Counted from the stretch's first letter, positions 1-8,969 are shown. The stretch is 64,000 bases of DNA from Sulfitobacter noctilucae (GCF_000622365.1 NZ_JASC01000003.1:62001-126000); one strand, 5' to 3'. Numbers and translations are program-made. The notes: generated by a model not told the origin, from the letters alone.

Positions 1-1076
1 AAAGCGTTCTTCCCTCCGGTGCTGCCGGGATCCTGGGACCAATCGTTTCTGCTGCGCCGGACACCTCCGTGCCGGTTGCGTCACTCGTTGGCGGGATCGA
101 CGTCGATCTGGGCCTGACAGCGGCCGAATTCGCCTCCGAAATTGAAATCTCGCCCGTGGATGTCTTGCGCTCGCTCTTGGGTGCCAATCCTGTCAATCAT
201 GGTCTGAACCTTGGTCTTGCTGTTCAAGTGCCCGGCGTTCTGGACACCTCTGTGCAACTTTCCGTAGGAGAGCCTCCGGCGCAGTCAGGCTGGATCGCAC
301 TCGGTGAAGAAGGCGTGCAGTTGCATCGCGCTGCGGTACGCCTGCATTCCAACACAGAGCTTTCTGTCAGTCTTTTAGGTGATCTGGGTCTGGGTGTGAC
401 AGCCACGGCCCTGCATCTGCCAATCTATCTCGAAGCTGCAGGTGCCACGGCCACGCTCGAGCAGATGACCTGTGCTGGAACAGACCCTGCCGACGTGGTC
501 GCGCGCTTTCGGACAGGGCCAACACCGCTGCACCCGCTGAACGGCACTTCTGTAGCAGCGCTTTATCTGGGTGAATTGCCGGGCAATCAAATGGCAGGTG
601 GGGCGATTGACCCGTCCACGCTGGATTTTGCTGACTTTCTGAACCTTTCGATCCGGGTCAACTTGCTCTTGGTCAATATCGAAATTGACGGACTTACCTT
701 ACAGGCGCGTTCGCATGTGGCGTTGGGGCAGTCACAAGAGCAAACCGTGGACTACACCCGCGATGACATTGCGAATGGTCGCATGACACGGCACTTCGCA
801 TCGGGTGACCTGCTTAGCACAGGGGTGCAAAGCCTGCTTTCACCCCAGAATACAGAGCTGCGGGTCAAGCCCGGTCAGCAGGGTCTGCTTGGTGAAGTGG
901 TAGGGCCGTTGATCGCGAATGTGCTGGCAATCCTGCCTGAACGTTTGCTGGCATCGGTTGCTGGTCCATTGGATTCAGTGCTGAACGGCACGCTGAATGC
1001 AGCCGGTCTGCGATTGGGAGAAGGTGAGCTGACCTTGACCGGACATCACTGCGAACGGGTGCAGCTTGTCCGGTAA
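1..1076 (+). CDS. TadG-like pilus-assembly membrane protein, C-terminal part (5' end outside window)
   Basis: The reading frame is open from the first base, so the start and N-terminal region lie outside the window; about 358 residues are visible. The visible part is rich in Gly, Leu and Val. It ends with a pattern (repeated LLG/VLN stretches, then RLGE, LTLTG and a lone Cys near the C-terminus) that I associate with the TadG/DUF2134 proteins of roseobacters. These are anchored by an N-terminal helix and expose the remainder to the periplasm. The family call rests on composition and C-terminal style only. It ends 13 bases before the converging regulator gene. Confidence 0.55.
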   Translation, partial: SVLPSGAAGILGPIVSAAPDTSVPVASLVGGIDVDLGLTAAEFASEIEISPVDVLRSLLGANPVNHGLNLGLAVQVPGVLDTSVQLSVGEPPAQSGWIALGEEGVQLHRAAVRLHSNTELSVSLLGDLGLGVTATALHLPIYLEAAGATATLEQMTCAGTDPADVVARFRTGPTPLHPLNGTSVAALYLGELPGNQMAGGAIDPSTLDFADFLNLSIRVNLLLVNIEIDGLTLQARSHVALGQSQEQTVDYTRDDIANGRMTRHFASGDLLSTGVQSLLSPQNTELRVKPGQQGLLGEVVGPLIANVLAILPERLLASVAGPLDSVLNGTLNAAGLRLGEGELTLTGHHCERVQLVR

Positions 1077-1089
1077 AGCAAGGATCAGC

Positions 1090-1710
1090 TTAATGGGAAG
1101 CGCGGACCAGATGCGCAGAATGGGCAGCCGCCGCAGCATTCGGCGCGCGACGCGCGGAACGTCCGACCAAAGGAAGAATCGAACGGGTCAGGATCGGAGT
1201 CGGAGCGGCGGCGTCCTCAACCGAAGCACCGGTTTCCTTTGCCATCGCGCAGACTTCGTCGGTGACAAAAGCAATCAGCTGATAACGGGATTCGAGGCCG
1301 GATTTGTTATAAATGCTGCCCAACTGCGATTTCACAGTGGCAATCGCACAGCCACGCATTTCCGCGACTTCGCTGTTGGAGAACCCTTTCGCAACAAAAA
1401 TCGCGACATCCGCTTCTGCCTGCGACAAGCCCCAAACGGGCGCATGACGCGCGATGACAGTCTCTTTTGCGATAGGTTCCTGTGCGCCGGGGGCAAGGCG
1501 CATCTTGCGTTGCCCGGTAGTGTAGGACCGCAACCCGATGAAGGAGAGGTAGGCCACACCGGTGGTCAGCACAAAAAACAAGGTAAACAAGGCGACGATA
1601 CCCGCGAGGTCGACCTGTACTGGGTTCATCACGAAACGTGCAATCAGTAGTGTTTTCATCGCCGCGATAACTGAAATCGTTCCGATGCCCAGTATCAAAT
1701 AACGTGTCAT
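1090..1710 (-). CDS. Membrane-anchored LuxR-type HTH transcriptional regulator
   Basis: A 206-residue protein. Two hydrophobic helices (about residues 4-26 and 34-60) precede a C-terminal LuxR/GerE helix-turn-helix (about 93-156). The HTH shows the usual LSQAEADVA entry, a GFSNSEVAE turn and an ATVKSQLGSIYNKSG recognition region. There is no receiver or ligand domain, so any signal would have to come through the membrane part. ATG at 1710 is preferred over GTG at 1716 because a GAGAG-type ribosome site sits better for it. It is divergent from the ABC transporter operon across a 365-base gap, so it may regulate that operon or itself (inference). Confidence 0.8.
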   Translation of the reverse strand: MTRYLILGIGTISVIAAMKTLLIARFVMNPVQVDLAGIVALFTLFFVLTTGVAYLSFIGLRSYTTGQRKMRLAPGAQEPIAKETVIARHAPVWGLSQAEADVAIFVAKGFSNSEVAEMRGCAIATVKSQLGSIYNKSGLESRYQLIAFVTDEVCAMAKETGASVEDAAAPTPILTRSILPLVGRSARRAPNAAAAAHSAHLVRASH

Positions 1711-1832
1711 TTTCACTCTCTCTCATTTGTTGGTTTGGTTCGCACATTTTCTTTAAACAATATGGCAAAATTAAGTTGAATGAGGCAGGGTAACCCTGGC
1801 GGGAAAGGCGTTTATTTCTAACGTTTTATGCG

Positions 1833-1867
1833 TGTGTTCGGCCTTGGTGTCGCTGTCAGTGAACACA
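1833..1867. promoter_or_regulatory. Inverted repeat TGTGTTC-N21-GAACACA
   Basis: Perfect 7-bp arms at 1833-1839 and 1861-1867 with a 21-base spacer, about midway between the two divergent genes. It could be a regulator site, but arms this short with a long spacer can arise by chance. Confidence 0.3.
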
Positions 1868-1989
1868 GCCAATCGGTCTTGATCGTTCGATTTTTGTTCT
1901 CACCGGTGCGCCGATAAATTAGGCAAATTTCGCCATTATCCTCAAGATATTAGAGGCCAGTACGCCCTCTGGAAATTTCGCGTTGTAGA

Positions 1990-2011
1990 ATCTTGGAGGG
2001 ACGTCCAAGAT
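1990..2011. promoter_or_regulatory. Perfect inverted repeat upstream of ABC transporter operon (operator candidate)
   Basis: ATCTTGGA-N6-TCCAAGAT, perfect 8-bp arms, centred about 75 bases upstream of the ATP-binding subunit start. Position and symmetry fit a dimeric regulator site. As RNA it would be a short leader hairpin. No uridine run follows, so a terminator is unlikely. Confidence 0.45.
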
Positions 2012-2075
2012 AGATTCCAATAAATAAACCGCTCCTGCCTCAAGGCAGCGTGGGGTAACAACGGGGAAAAACTTG

Positions 2076-3170
2076 ATGACTTCAACCGACGGGGCTTTTG
2101 TTGCCTTTGATCGTGTCCAAAAGAGCTATGACGGCGAAACGCTCGTGGTCAAAGATCTTAACCTGTCCATGCCGAAAGGCGAATTTCTGACAATGCTTGG
2201 GCCTTCGGGGTCCGGCAAAACAACCTGCCTCATGATGCTTGCCGGGTTTGAAACAGCGACCCACGGCGACATTCTGTTGGATGGGGTATCTATCAACAAT
2301 ATTCCGCCCCACAAGCGTGGCATCGGCATGGTTTTTCAGAACTACGCGTTGTTTCCGCACATGTCGGTTGCTGAAAACCTCTCTTTTCCTCTGGAAGTGC
2401 GCAAGATCGGCAAATCCGAGCGTGAAGAGAAGATAAAGCGCGCGCTGGATATGGTTCAAATGGGCGATTTTGCGGGCCGGCGGCCTGCGCAATTGTCAGG
2501 TGGTCAGCAACAGCGGATTGCGCTAGCGCGGGCCTTGGTGTTCGAACCCGAACTGGTCCTGATGGACGAGCCCTTGGGCGCCTTGGACAAACAGCTGCGC
2601 GAGACGTTGCAATTCGAGATTACCAATCTGGCGCACGAGCTGGGCATCACCACCGTCTACGTTACACACGACCAGACAGAAGCCTTGACGATGTCCGATA
2701 GGGTCGCCGTTTTCGACGATGGCCGCATTCAGCAACTCGCCCCGCCGGACGAGCTTTATGAGCTGCCAGAGAACAGTTTTGTCGCGCAATTTATTGGCGA
2801 AAACAACACCTTGGAAGGTGTCGTTCAAGAAATCAAAGGCGAGACCTGCGTGGTCAAGCTCGACAGTGGCGAGATCATCGACGCTGTACCTGTGAACGTC
2901 AGCAAAGTCGGCGAGCGTACCAAGGTGTCGATCCGCCCTGAGCGGGTAGAGATCGGGCGCGACCGTTTGGAAGCTGACGCCCATATGCTCAAGGCCGAGG
3001 TGCTGGAGTTCATCTATATGGGTGATATTTTCCGCACGCGGCTTCGGGTTGCGGGCATTGATAATTTCATCATCAAAACGCGTAATTCCCCCGACCAGAC
3101 ACGCCTCAAACCGGGTGAGATCGTTGAAATCGGGTGGATGCCTCGAGACTGTCGCGCGCTGGACGCCTAA
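2076..3170 (+). CDS. Polyamine-type ABC transporter ATP-binding protein (PotA-like)
   Basis: A 364-residue ATPase that would power uptake through the two permeases downstream. Visible motifs are Walker A GPSGSGKTT (42-50), Q-loop FQNYALFPHM, signature LSGGQQQR (140-147), Walker B VLMDEP (161-166) and the switch-histidine region TVYVTHDQTEA. A C-terminal TOBE-like region (about 280-364) has the IRPERVEIG pattern of the PotA/FbpC group. ATG at 2076 follows GGGGAA at good spacing; an in-frame TTG lies directly before it. It is the first gene of a four-gene operon in the order ATPase, binding protein, permease, permease. The substrate class (polyamine or related amine) comes from family likeness only. 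Confidence 0.93.
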   Translation: MTSTDGAFVAFDRVQKSYDGETLVVKDLNLSMPKGEFLTMLGPSGSGKTTCLMMLAGFETATHGDILLDGVSINNIPPHKRGIGMVFQNYALFPHMSVAENLSFPLEVRKIGKSEREEKIKRALDMVQMGDFAGRRPAQLSGGQQQRIALARALVFEPELVLMDEPLGALDKQLRETLQFEITNLAHELGITTVYVTHDQTEALTMSDRVAVFDDGRIQQLAPPDELYELPENSFVAQFIGENNTLEGVVQEIKGETCVVKLDSGEIIDAVPVNVSKVGERTKVSIRPERVEIGRDRLEADAHMLKAEVLEFIYMGDIFRTRLRVAGIDNFIIKTRNSPDQTRLKPGEIVEIGWMPRDCRALDA

Positions 3171-3262
3171 GCGGCGCTGCGTTCGACACGAGTTAGAGAG
3201 TGCGGCCGCCCGGGCTGCGGTCTTGAAAGAACTAACCGGGTAATAATAAACGGGAGATACCA

Positions 3263-4375
3263 ATGAAAACGACTATCACACTGATGGCCACAACATGCCT
3301 GACGCTGACGGCCGCAATGGCCAATGCCGACGGTCACATGGCGGGCGAAATGACCATCGTCAGCTGGGGCGGGGCCTATTCTTCGTCACAGCAGAATGCT
3401 TATCACGACCCCTATATGGAAAAGACGGGCATCAGCATCATCAACGATGAATCCTCGTCCGAAGCCGTGGCCAAGCTGCGTGCAATGAACGAAGCGGGTA
3501 ATGTTACCTGGGATCTGGTCGATGTAGAAGCCGCAGATGCGATCCGCCTGTGTGACGAAGGTCTCGCGGTCGAGATCGACGCCGATGAAGTGCTGGCAGC
3601 TGCGCCAGATGGAACCTCTGCATCCGATGATTTCGGCGACTCGCTGATCTCCGACTGCTTTATCCCGCAGATCGTCTTTTCGACCACCTTCGGCTATCGC
3701 ACAGACATGGTGCCAGAGGGCGTTGAACCGCCAAAGGGCGCATGTGACGTGTTCGATCTGGAAACATATCCAGGCAAGCGCGCTCTGAACCGCAACCCGA
3801 TTGCGAACATGGAATGGGCGCTGCTCTGTGACGGCGTTGCCTACGAAGATGTCTACGACACGCTTGAGACCGAAGAGGGTCAGGCAAAGGCATTCGCCAA
3901 GCTCGACACCATCAAGGACCAGACCATCTGGTGGACTGCCGGAGCGGAAACACCACAGCTGCTGGCCGATGGCGAGATCTTCATGGGTTCCACATATAAT
4001 GGTCGTTTGTTCAGCGTGATTGCAGAACAGGACCAGCCTGTTGGTATGGCGTGGGATTGGCAGATGTTCGATCTGGACGGTTGGGTGATCCCGACTGGCC
4101 TGTCCGACGAGCGTATGGCCCGCGTAATGGACTACCTCGAGTTCGCGACAGACACGCAGCGCCTTGCCGATCAGGCCAAGTACATCTCCTACGGTCCCGC
4201 CCGTGCGTCTTCCGCGCCGCTGGTCGGTGATCACGCGACACTGGGTATTCCAATGGCCGAGCATATGCCAACGGACCCGGCAAATGCGACCAACACCTTC
4301 TACAACAACTACCTGTGGTGGGCAGATTACCGCGATGATCTGGATGCAAAATTCCAGGCATGGTTGTCACAGTAA
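3263..4375 (+). CDS. Extracellular solute-binding protein of polyamine-type ABC transporter (PotD-like)
   Basis: A 370-residue periplasmic binding protein. A signal peptide (about 1-22, ending ANA) precedes a family-1 binding fold that opens with VSWGGAYSSSQQ. It delivers substrate to the permeases encoded next. The ribosome site GGGAGA precedes the ATG. A strong stem-loop follows the stop and separates it from the permease genes, an arrangement that often keeps binding-protein mRNA more abundant. Similar proteins bind putrescine, spermidine or other amines. The true ligand cannot be read from sequence, although the amine-like catabolic operon 4 kb downstream hints at one. Confidence 0.9.
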   Translation: MKTTITLMATTCLTLTAAMANADGHMAGEMTIVSWGGAYSSSQQNAYHDPYMEKTGISIINDESSSEAVAKLRAMNEAGNVTWDLVDVEAADAIRLCDEGLAVEIDADEVLAAAPDGTSASDDFGDSLISDCFIPQIVFSTTFGYRTDMVPEGVEPPKGACDVFDLETYPGKRALNRNPIANMEWALLCDGVAYEDVYDTLETEEGQAKAFAKLDTIKDQTIWWTAGAETPQLLADGEIFMGSTYNGRLFSVIAEQDQPVGMAWDWQMFDLDGWVIPTGLSDERMARVMDYLEFATDTQRLADQAKYISYGPARASSAPLVGDHATLGIPMAEHMPTDPANATNTFYNNYLWWADYRDDLDAKFQAWLSQ

Positions 4376-4386
4376 GCTATTGATTT

Positions 4387-4416
4387 GTCAGGGCGCAGCA
4401 TCGGCTGCGCCCTGAC
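4387..4416 (+). terminator. Strong stem-loop between binding-protein and permease genes (attenuator or mRNA stabiliser)
   Basis: A perfect 12-bp stem (4387-4398 with 4405-4416) and 6-base loop starting 11 bases after the binding-protein stop. There is no T-run behind it, so it is more likely a 3'-end stabiliser or partial terminator than a full stop of the operon. Confidence 0.7.
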
Positions 4417-4500
4417 CTTCCGTTCCGGAAAACTTACAGACGATACGACAAAACAACGCCGATCCAATCGGCGGACCAGAACCCAACAGGGGACATCTCC

Positions 4501-6018
4501 ATGGCAGAAGACATGCTGGCCGCCGATGGCCGCCCGCTCAAGGCATCTTTGAACCGCGCACTGCGCCGCCAGAAGCTGCGTGCGCTGATGCTGATCGCGC
4601 CTCTGTTACTCTTTATCATGGTGTCATTTGTGATGCCGATTTTCGACATGCTGTTCCGCTCTGTCGAGAACCAGATCGTGAGCGAGACCTTGCCGCGTAC
4701 AACGCTGGCATTGCAGGATTGGGACGCAACCGCCGCACAACTGCCCGATGATCCGGTGTTCGAGGCGATGTATACCGACCTTGTACTGGCCGCTGAATAC
4801 AAGTCGCACACCCGTCTGGGCAGCCGCCTGAACTATGAAATGACAGGTATTTCATCCCTGTTTCGCAAATCAGGCCGCGCCGTCGGGCGTTTTGATACCG
4901 ACCGCTACACCGATGCTTTTCAGGAAGCTGACCCCGCTTATGCCGATCCGGCGCAATGGGCAGAATGGATGGCGGATGATGAAATTCGGGCTGAACTGCC
5001 GCGCACGGCAGATGCTTATGATGGCTGGGCAAAGATGCTCGTCTCCGTCGAAGACGAACTGCCTGTAGAAGAAGAGCCATGGGATTTCGTTTATACTGCT
5101 CTCTATGCAGATGCGCAGGCGGGGGCGGATTTGCCGATCTCTGTCGATCTGTCCGGCGTTGAACCTGTATCTCTGCAGGCGCAATTCGAAGACATAGACG
5201 AAGATTGGCTGGATCCGGATGTCTGGCTGACGATCAAACGCTATTCGCCGGATTACACCAGCGGCTATTTCCTGAACTCCGTCGACCTGACAAAAGGTGC
5301 TGACGGGATCGAGGCCCGCCCCGAGAATGAACAAATCTACATCACGCTTTTCATCCGTACGATGATCATGTCGATGTCGATTATGGGCATGTGCGTCTTG
5401 CTGGGGTATCCGATTGCGTGGCTTCTGGCCAACCTGACGGATCGCACAGCTAACATGTTGATGATACTCGTCCTTTTGCCCTTCTGGACTTCACTACTGG
5501 TCCGTACTTCGGCCTGGAAAGTTCTGTTGCAGCAAGAGGGGGTGATCAATGACATCCTCGTTTGGATCGGCCTAGTAGCCGACAATGACCGACTGCAGAT
5601 GATCAACAACCAGACGGGTACGATCATTGCGATGACGCATATCTTGCTGCCCTTTATGATCCTGCCGCTTTATTCGGTGATGAAGACGATCCCGCCCAGC
5701 TATCTGCGCGCGGCCAAATCGCTGGGGGCAACCAACTGGACCGCCTTCTGGCGTGTCTATTTCCCGCAGTCGGTGCCGGGCATCGGGGCGGGGTGTATCC
5801 TCGTCTTCATTCTCGCCATTGGCTATTACATCACGCCGGAACTGGTGGGCGGCACCAAGGGGGTCTTCATCTCCAACCGGATCGCCTACCACATTTCCAG
5901 CTCGCTGAACTGGGGGCTCGCGGCGGCGCTTGGGACAATCCTGCTGGTGGTCGTGATGCTGCTCTATTGGGTGTACGACAAGATCGTCGGCATCGATAAC
6001 GTGAAACTGGGGGGCTAA
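4501..6018 (+). CDS. ABC transporter permease (PotB-like) with large periplasmic insertion
   Basis: A 505-residue inner-membrane permease, nearly twice the usual length of about 280 for PotB. One helix (about 28-50) is followed by about 230 hydrophilic, acidic residues (51-279). Five more helices then follow, with the cytoplasmic coupling loop RAAKSLGATNWTAFWRVYFP characteristic of binding-protein-dependent permeases. By topology the insert between helices 1 and 2 should be periplasmic and could touch the binding protein. ATG at 4501 is preceded by GGGGACATCTCC. The next permease gene starts three bases after the stop. Confidence 0.9.
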   Translation: MAEDMLAADGRPLKASLNRALRRQKLRALMLIAPLLLFIMVSFVMPIFDMLFRSVENQIVSETLPRTTLALQDWDATAAQLPDDPVFEAMYTDLVLAAEYKSHTRLGSRLNYEMTGISSLFRKSGRAVGRFDTDRYTDAFQEADPAYADPAQWAEWMADDEIRAELPRTADAYDGWAKMLVSVEDELPVEEEPWDFVYTALYADAQAGADLPISVDLSGVEPVSLQAQFEDIDEDWLDPDVWLTIKRYSPDYTSGYFLNSVDLTKGADGIEARPENEQIYITLFIRTMIMSMSIMGMCVLLGYPIAWLLANLTDRTANMLMILVLLPFWTSLLVRTSAWKVLLQQEGVINDILVWIGLVADNDRLQMINNQTGTIIAMTHILLPFMILPLYSVMKTIPPSYLRAAKSLGATNWTAFWRVYFPQSVPGIGAGCILVFILAIGYYITPELVGGTKGVFISNRIAYHISSSLNWGLAAALGTILLVVVMLLYWVYDKIVGIDNVKLGG

Positions 6019-6021
6019 TCC

Positions 6022-6915
6022 ATGTCAGGCGTGCCAATATATGCAACCACCGGGCAACGGATCTGGTACTACGGTTTCCGCGTAATCTGCGGGTTGATCT
6101 TTTTCTTCCTGATCGCACCCATTCTGGTCATCATCCCGCTCAGCTTCAATGCGCAGGATTTCTTTACATTCACCCCCGAAATGCTGGCTTTCGATCCCGA
6201 AGGCTACTCGACCAAGCATTACGAAGACTTTTTCTCCAATTCGGATTGGCAACTCGCGCTCAGAAACTCCCTTAAAATCGCGCCGGTTGCGACGTTGATT
6301 TCGGTTTCGCTGGGCACATTGGCGGCTATCGGGCTGAGCCAAAGTCATGTGCCGTTCCGCCGGGGGATCATGGCCATTCTGATTTCACCGATGATCGTAC
6401 CGCTGATTATCTCGGCTACGGGGATGTATTTTTTCTATTCCAACCCCTATATCCCGACGCCTTTTGGCAAAATCGAACTGCCGTTTACCCTGACCGGGAC
6501 GTACATTGGTGTGGTGCTTGCGCACGCGGCGCTGGGCATTCCTTTTGTGATCATCACCGTGACGGCGACGCTTGTCGGCTTTGACCGATCCTTGACGCGT
6601 GCAGCGGCGAACATGGGGGCCGGGCCGGTAACGACCTTCTTCAAAGTGCAGATGCCATTGATCCTGCCTGGTGTGGTCTCGGGCGGCTTGTTCGCCTTCA
6701 TCACATCGTTCGATGAAGTTGTCGTGGTTTTGTTTGTTGGTTCCGCAGGGCAAAAAACGCTGCCTTGGCAGATGTTTACCGGTTTGCGCGAACAGATCAG
6801 CCCTACCATTCTGGCGGTGGCGACGATATTGATCGCTGTCTCTGTCGTGCTGCTTTTCGTTGTTGAGTTGTTGCGGCGTCGTTCTGAACGTTTGCGGGGT
6901 ATCACGCCGAGCTAA
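6022..6915 (+). CDS. ABC transporter permease (PotC-like)
   Basis: A 297-residue inner-membrane permease with about six helices and the coupling loop RAAANMGAGPVTTFFKVQMP. It is of normal length for PotC and forms the heterodimeric channel with the preceding 505-residue subunit. It is the last gene of the operon; only a weak 5-bp hairpin (6935-6950) follows. Confidence 0.92.
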   Translation: MSGVPIYATTGQRIWYYGFRVICGLIFFFLIAPILVIIPLSFNAQDFFTFTPEMLAFDPEGYSTKHYEDFFSNSDWQLALRNSLKIAPVATLISVSLGTLAAIGLSQSHVPFRRGIMAILISPMIVPLIISATGMYFFYSNPYIPTPFGKIELPFTLTGTYIGVVLAHAALGIPFVIITVTATLVGFDRSLTRAAANMGAGPVTTFFKVQMPLILPGVVSGGLFAFITSFDEVVVVLFVGSAGQKTLPWQMFTGLREQISPTILAVATILIAVSVVLLFVVELLRRRSERLRGITPS

Positions 6916-7255
6916 AGCGCGTGAAATGTGGCGGGGGACAAACCCGTCCCAAGCCGCACCTAGGGCTTTGCAGCTGCCCAAGCCCATTCGTTCAGGTTCA
7001 TCTTTCAAAAGCACTTACGCCACACCGGCGCGCCTGGCCAAGCTTGGAGGCACAACAAGCACCGTCTTCTCAGCTGCGGGACAGCGATGTCAAAGCGCAG
7101 CAGGCCAGTGTGCATCACTGCTCGACCACGATATGTCTGTCCGATAGTCGACAACAGATTGGTCCAAACCTAGCAACGGAAAGAGGCATCTCATTCTTTC
7201 CTGCTAGCATGCGGTCTCATCGGCCTAGACTAATTGCGTCATGACCGGCACAGGT
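6916..7255. other. 340-base intergenic stretch without a convincing gene
   Basis: It separates the end of the ABC operon from the end of the leftward receiver gene, two convergent units. Short open frames exist on the plus strand but lack a plausible ribosome site and family-like sequence. The only structure seen is a weak hairpin, GGGAC-N6-GTCCC at 6935-6950, possibly the operon terminator. Confidence 0.5.
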
Positions 7256-7678
7256 TTAGTCAGCTTTCTCCGCGACAAGCGCAGCAAGCTCTATCAGTTG
7301 CTCTTGCGTCAGCGGCTTGTTGAGGAAGTCATGCACGATCTTGTAACTTCTCGCGCGTTGCTCATCCTTGGGATAGAGCGACGTTGTCAGCATTACGACG
7401 ATCGGACAAAGGTTGACGCCAAAGCGCTTGGTCGCCTCTTCCAAAAACTCGAAGCCGTCCATTTTCGGCATGTTTATATCAAGAAGGATCAGATCGGGAT
7501 TGGGCGTTTCCGGATCGGAGAGATAGGCCAGCGCCTCTGTCGCGTCGACATATTGTAATAAATTGCGCACTAGGCCGGATTTTTGTGCGATGCGTTTATA
7601 GATCATCTGATCGAAACTGCTGTCGTCGATCAGCATCAGAGTCTGAAGGGGAAAGTGTTCGCTTTTGGTGTCTTTCAT
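7256..7678 (-). CDS. Stand-alone response-regulator receiver protein (Rcp1/CheY-like)
   Basis: A 140-residue single receiver domain without an output domain. It has the acidic pair D18-D19, phospho-acceptor D67 in LILLDINMPKMDG, a conserved Thr in the MLTTSLYP segment, and Lys in the FLNKPL motif. The sequence style matches Rcp1-like receivers that pair with PAS or phytochrome kinases. Its start overlaps the stop of the kinase gene (ATGA), so the two are translationally coupled and should be partners. Output is likely through protein contact or phosphorelay; the target is unknown. Confidence 0.92.
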   Translation of the reverse strand: MKDTKSEHFPLQTLMLIDDSSFDQMIYKRIAQKSGLVRNLLQYVDATEALAYLSDPETPNPDLILLDINMPKMDGFEFLEEATKRFGVNLCPIVVMLTTSLYPKDEQRARSYKIVHDFLNKPLTQEQLIELAALVAEKAD

Positions 7679-8835
7679 ACTTGCGTTAACCTTATTGTAA
7701 AGGATGTTCCCTGCGCAGGTCCGGAGGCTACGGCAATATGACTGTCATGGTTCGCCGCAATTCGTTGGCATATGGCCAACCCCAATCCCCGGCCGGAGTA
7801 TTCAGTCTCCATGTTCAAGCGCTTGAATATGGTAAATATCTCTTCGTGTTTGTTGGGTTCAATGCCGATGCCGTGGTCCCTGATAGTGAGCGCAATCCTG
7901 TTGGTGTCCGGCTCTGGAACAGCGGAAATCGACACATCGGGTGCGGAGCCAGTACGGTAAAACTTCAGCGCGTTGTCGATCAGCTGGTTCAATAGCGTAT
8001 GCAACTGGGCTCTATCCCCAAGAACCGTCGGCATGTCAGACACGGCAATACGTGCGGCACTTGCGCGAATGCGATCCGCGTTCGTGTCGAGGATACTGTG
8101 CACAATGTCACCAAGCGCCACAGGTTCGGGGACAACGTCATCATCGACGACCTGCGTATACTTAAGCAGGCTATCCACCAGATCACCCATTTGACCCAGC
8201 GTGATATGCGCCATCCTCAGCAGTTCCATCGCATCTTCATCCAGGGACGGTCCATGCGACGCGGTCAGCTCGCTCAGCAGGAGGTTCAGTGTGTTTGATG
8301 GTGTTTTCATGTCGTGGGACATTGAATAGGAAAAGGCACGCAGCTCTTTGTTGATGGTAACCGCACGCTGATGCTCAAACCGTGCGCTTTCTTCTGCGGT
8401 CTTCTGCAAGGTGATGTCTGTAGCGACACCGATATGGCGGATGACTTGCCCTCTTCGATCACGCTCGAACACCGCATCGTTGGACAAAAGCCAGACCCAA
8501 CTGCCCTGCTTATGCTTAACTCGGTATTCCAGTTGCAGCACCTCACCATCGTGGAGGCTTTGCAAATGGCCGAAATGCGCAAAAACCCTTTCAAGGTCAT
8601 CGGGATGACAGAGCATTGGCATCATATCAGCACCCATTGCCTGAACTTCACCAGTGGAATAGCCAAGGGCAGCGCCAATGGAATGGTTCGAATATTCGTT
8701 CGACTGGGTTTGATGGTTATAGACGTAGACAATGTTGGGCAGAATATCAGTGACCTTTTGCAGGAAGGGCGCCGCATCCCAAGCGTATATTCCGGCCTGG
8801 GCTACTTCTTGCAACATGTGAATATTGTTCGGCAT
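7675..8835 (-). CDS. PAS-domain sensor histidine kinase
   Basis: A 386-residue soluble kinase. The N-terminal PAS domain (about 25-145) ends in the IGVATDIT motif. The dimerisation/phospho-acceptor domain has H174 in SMSHDMKTPSN. The ATPase domain has the N-box NQLIDNALKFY, G1 DHGIGIE and G2 GRGLGLAIC. No transmembrane helix was seen, so the signal is cytoplasmic. I chose ATG at 8835 (AGGGAA upstream) over a GTG at 8901, which would intrude on the divergent promoter. It is coupled to the receiver gene downstream. Confidence 0.9.
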   Translation of the reverse strand: MPNNIHMLQEVAQAGIYAWDAAPFLQKVTDILPNIVYVYNHQTQSNEYSNHSIGAALGYSTGEVQAMGADMMPMLCHPDDLERVFAHFGHLQSLHDGEVLQLEYRVKHKQGSWVWLLSNDAVFERDRRGQVIRHIGVATDITLQKTAEESARFEHQRAVTINKELRAFSYSMSHDMKTPSNTLNLLLSELTASHGPSLDEDAMELLRMAHITLGQMGDLVDSLLKYTQVVDDDVVPEPVALGDIVHSILDTNADRIRASAARIAVSDMPTVLGDRAQLHTLLNQLIDNALKFYRTGSAPDVSISAVPEPDTNRIALTIRDHGIGIEPNKHEEIFTIFKRLNMETEYSGRGLGLAICQRIAANHDSHIAVASGPAQGTSFTIRLTQV

Positions 8836-8969
8836 CGCGGTTTTCCCTACAGATTTATTCACATCTAGGCAGATCCTATTAACGCAAAGTGAATGCGACA
8901 CGGTCTGCGTTCAGATTGTTTAGAAAACCCATTAACATGCTGAATACACGGTTATCGAGGACGCGACCT

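Larger units (their letters stand above)
1711..2075. promoter_or_regulatory. 365-base divergent intergenic region with dyads and a direct repeat
   Basis: No coding sequence seen. It lies between the LuxR-type gene (leftward) and the ABC operon (rightward) and must hold both promoters. It is more AT-rich than the surroundings. It contains a 7-bp inverted repeat at 1833-1867, a perfect 8-bp inverted repeat at 1990-2011, and the octamer AAATTTCG twice (1925-1932 and 1973-1980, 48 bases apart). No convincing -35/-10 pair was assigned. Confidence 0.6.

Noticed and set aside
3386-4264. 292-codon open frame opposite the solute-binding protein gene
   Set aside because: Antisense shadow; Cys/His/Arg-rich without any domain pattern.
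6921-7244. 107-codon plus-strand frame in the gap after the ABC operon
   Set aside because: No Shine-Dalgarno, no recognisable family, odd composition (many Ser, Arg, His); treated as non-coding.
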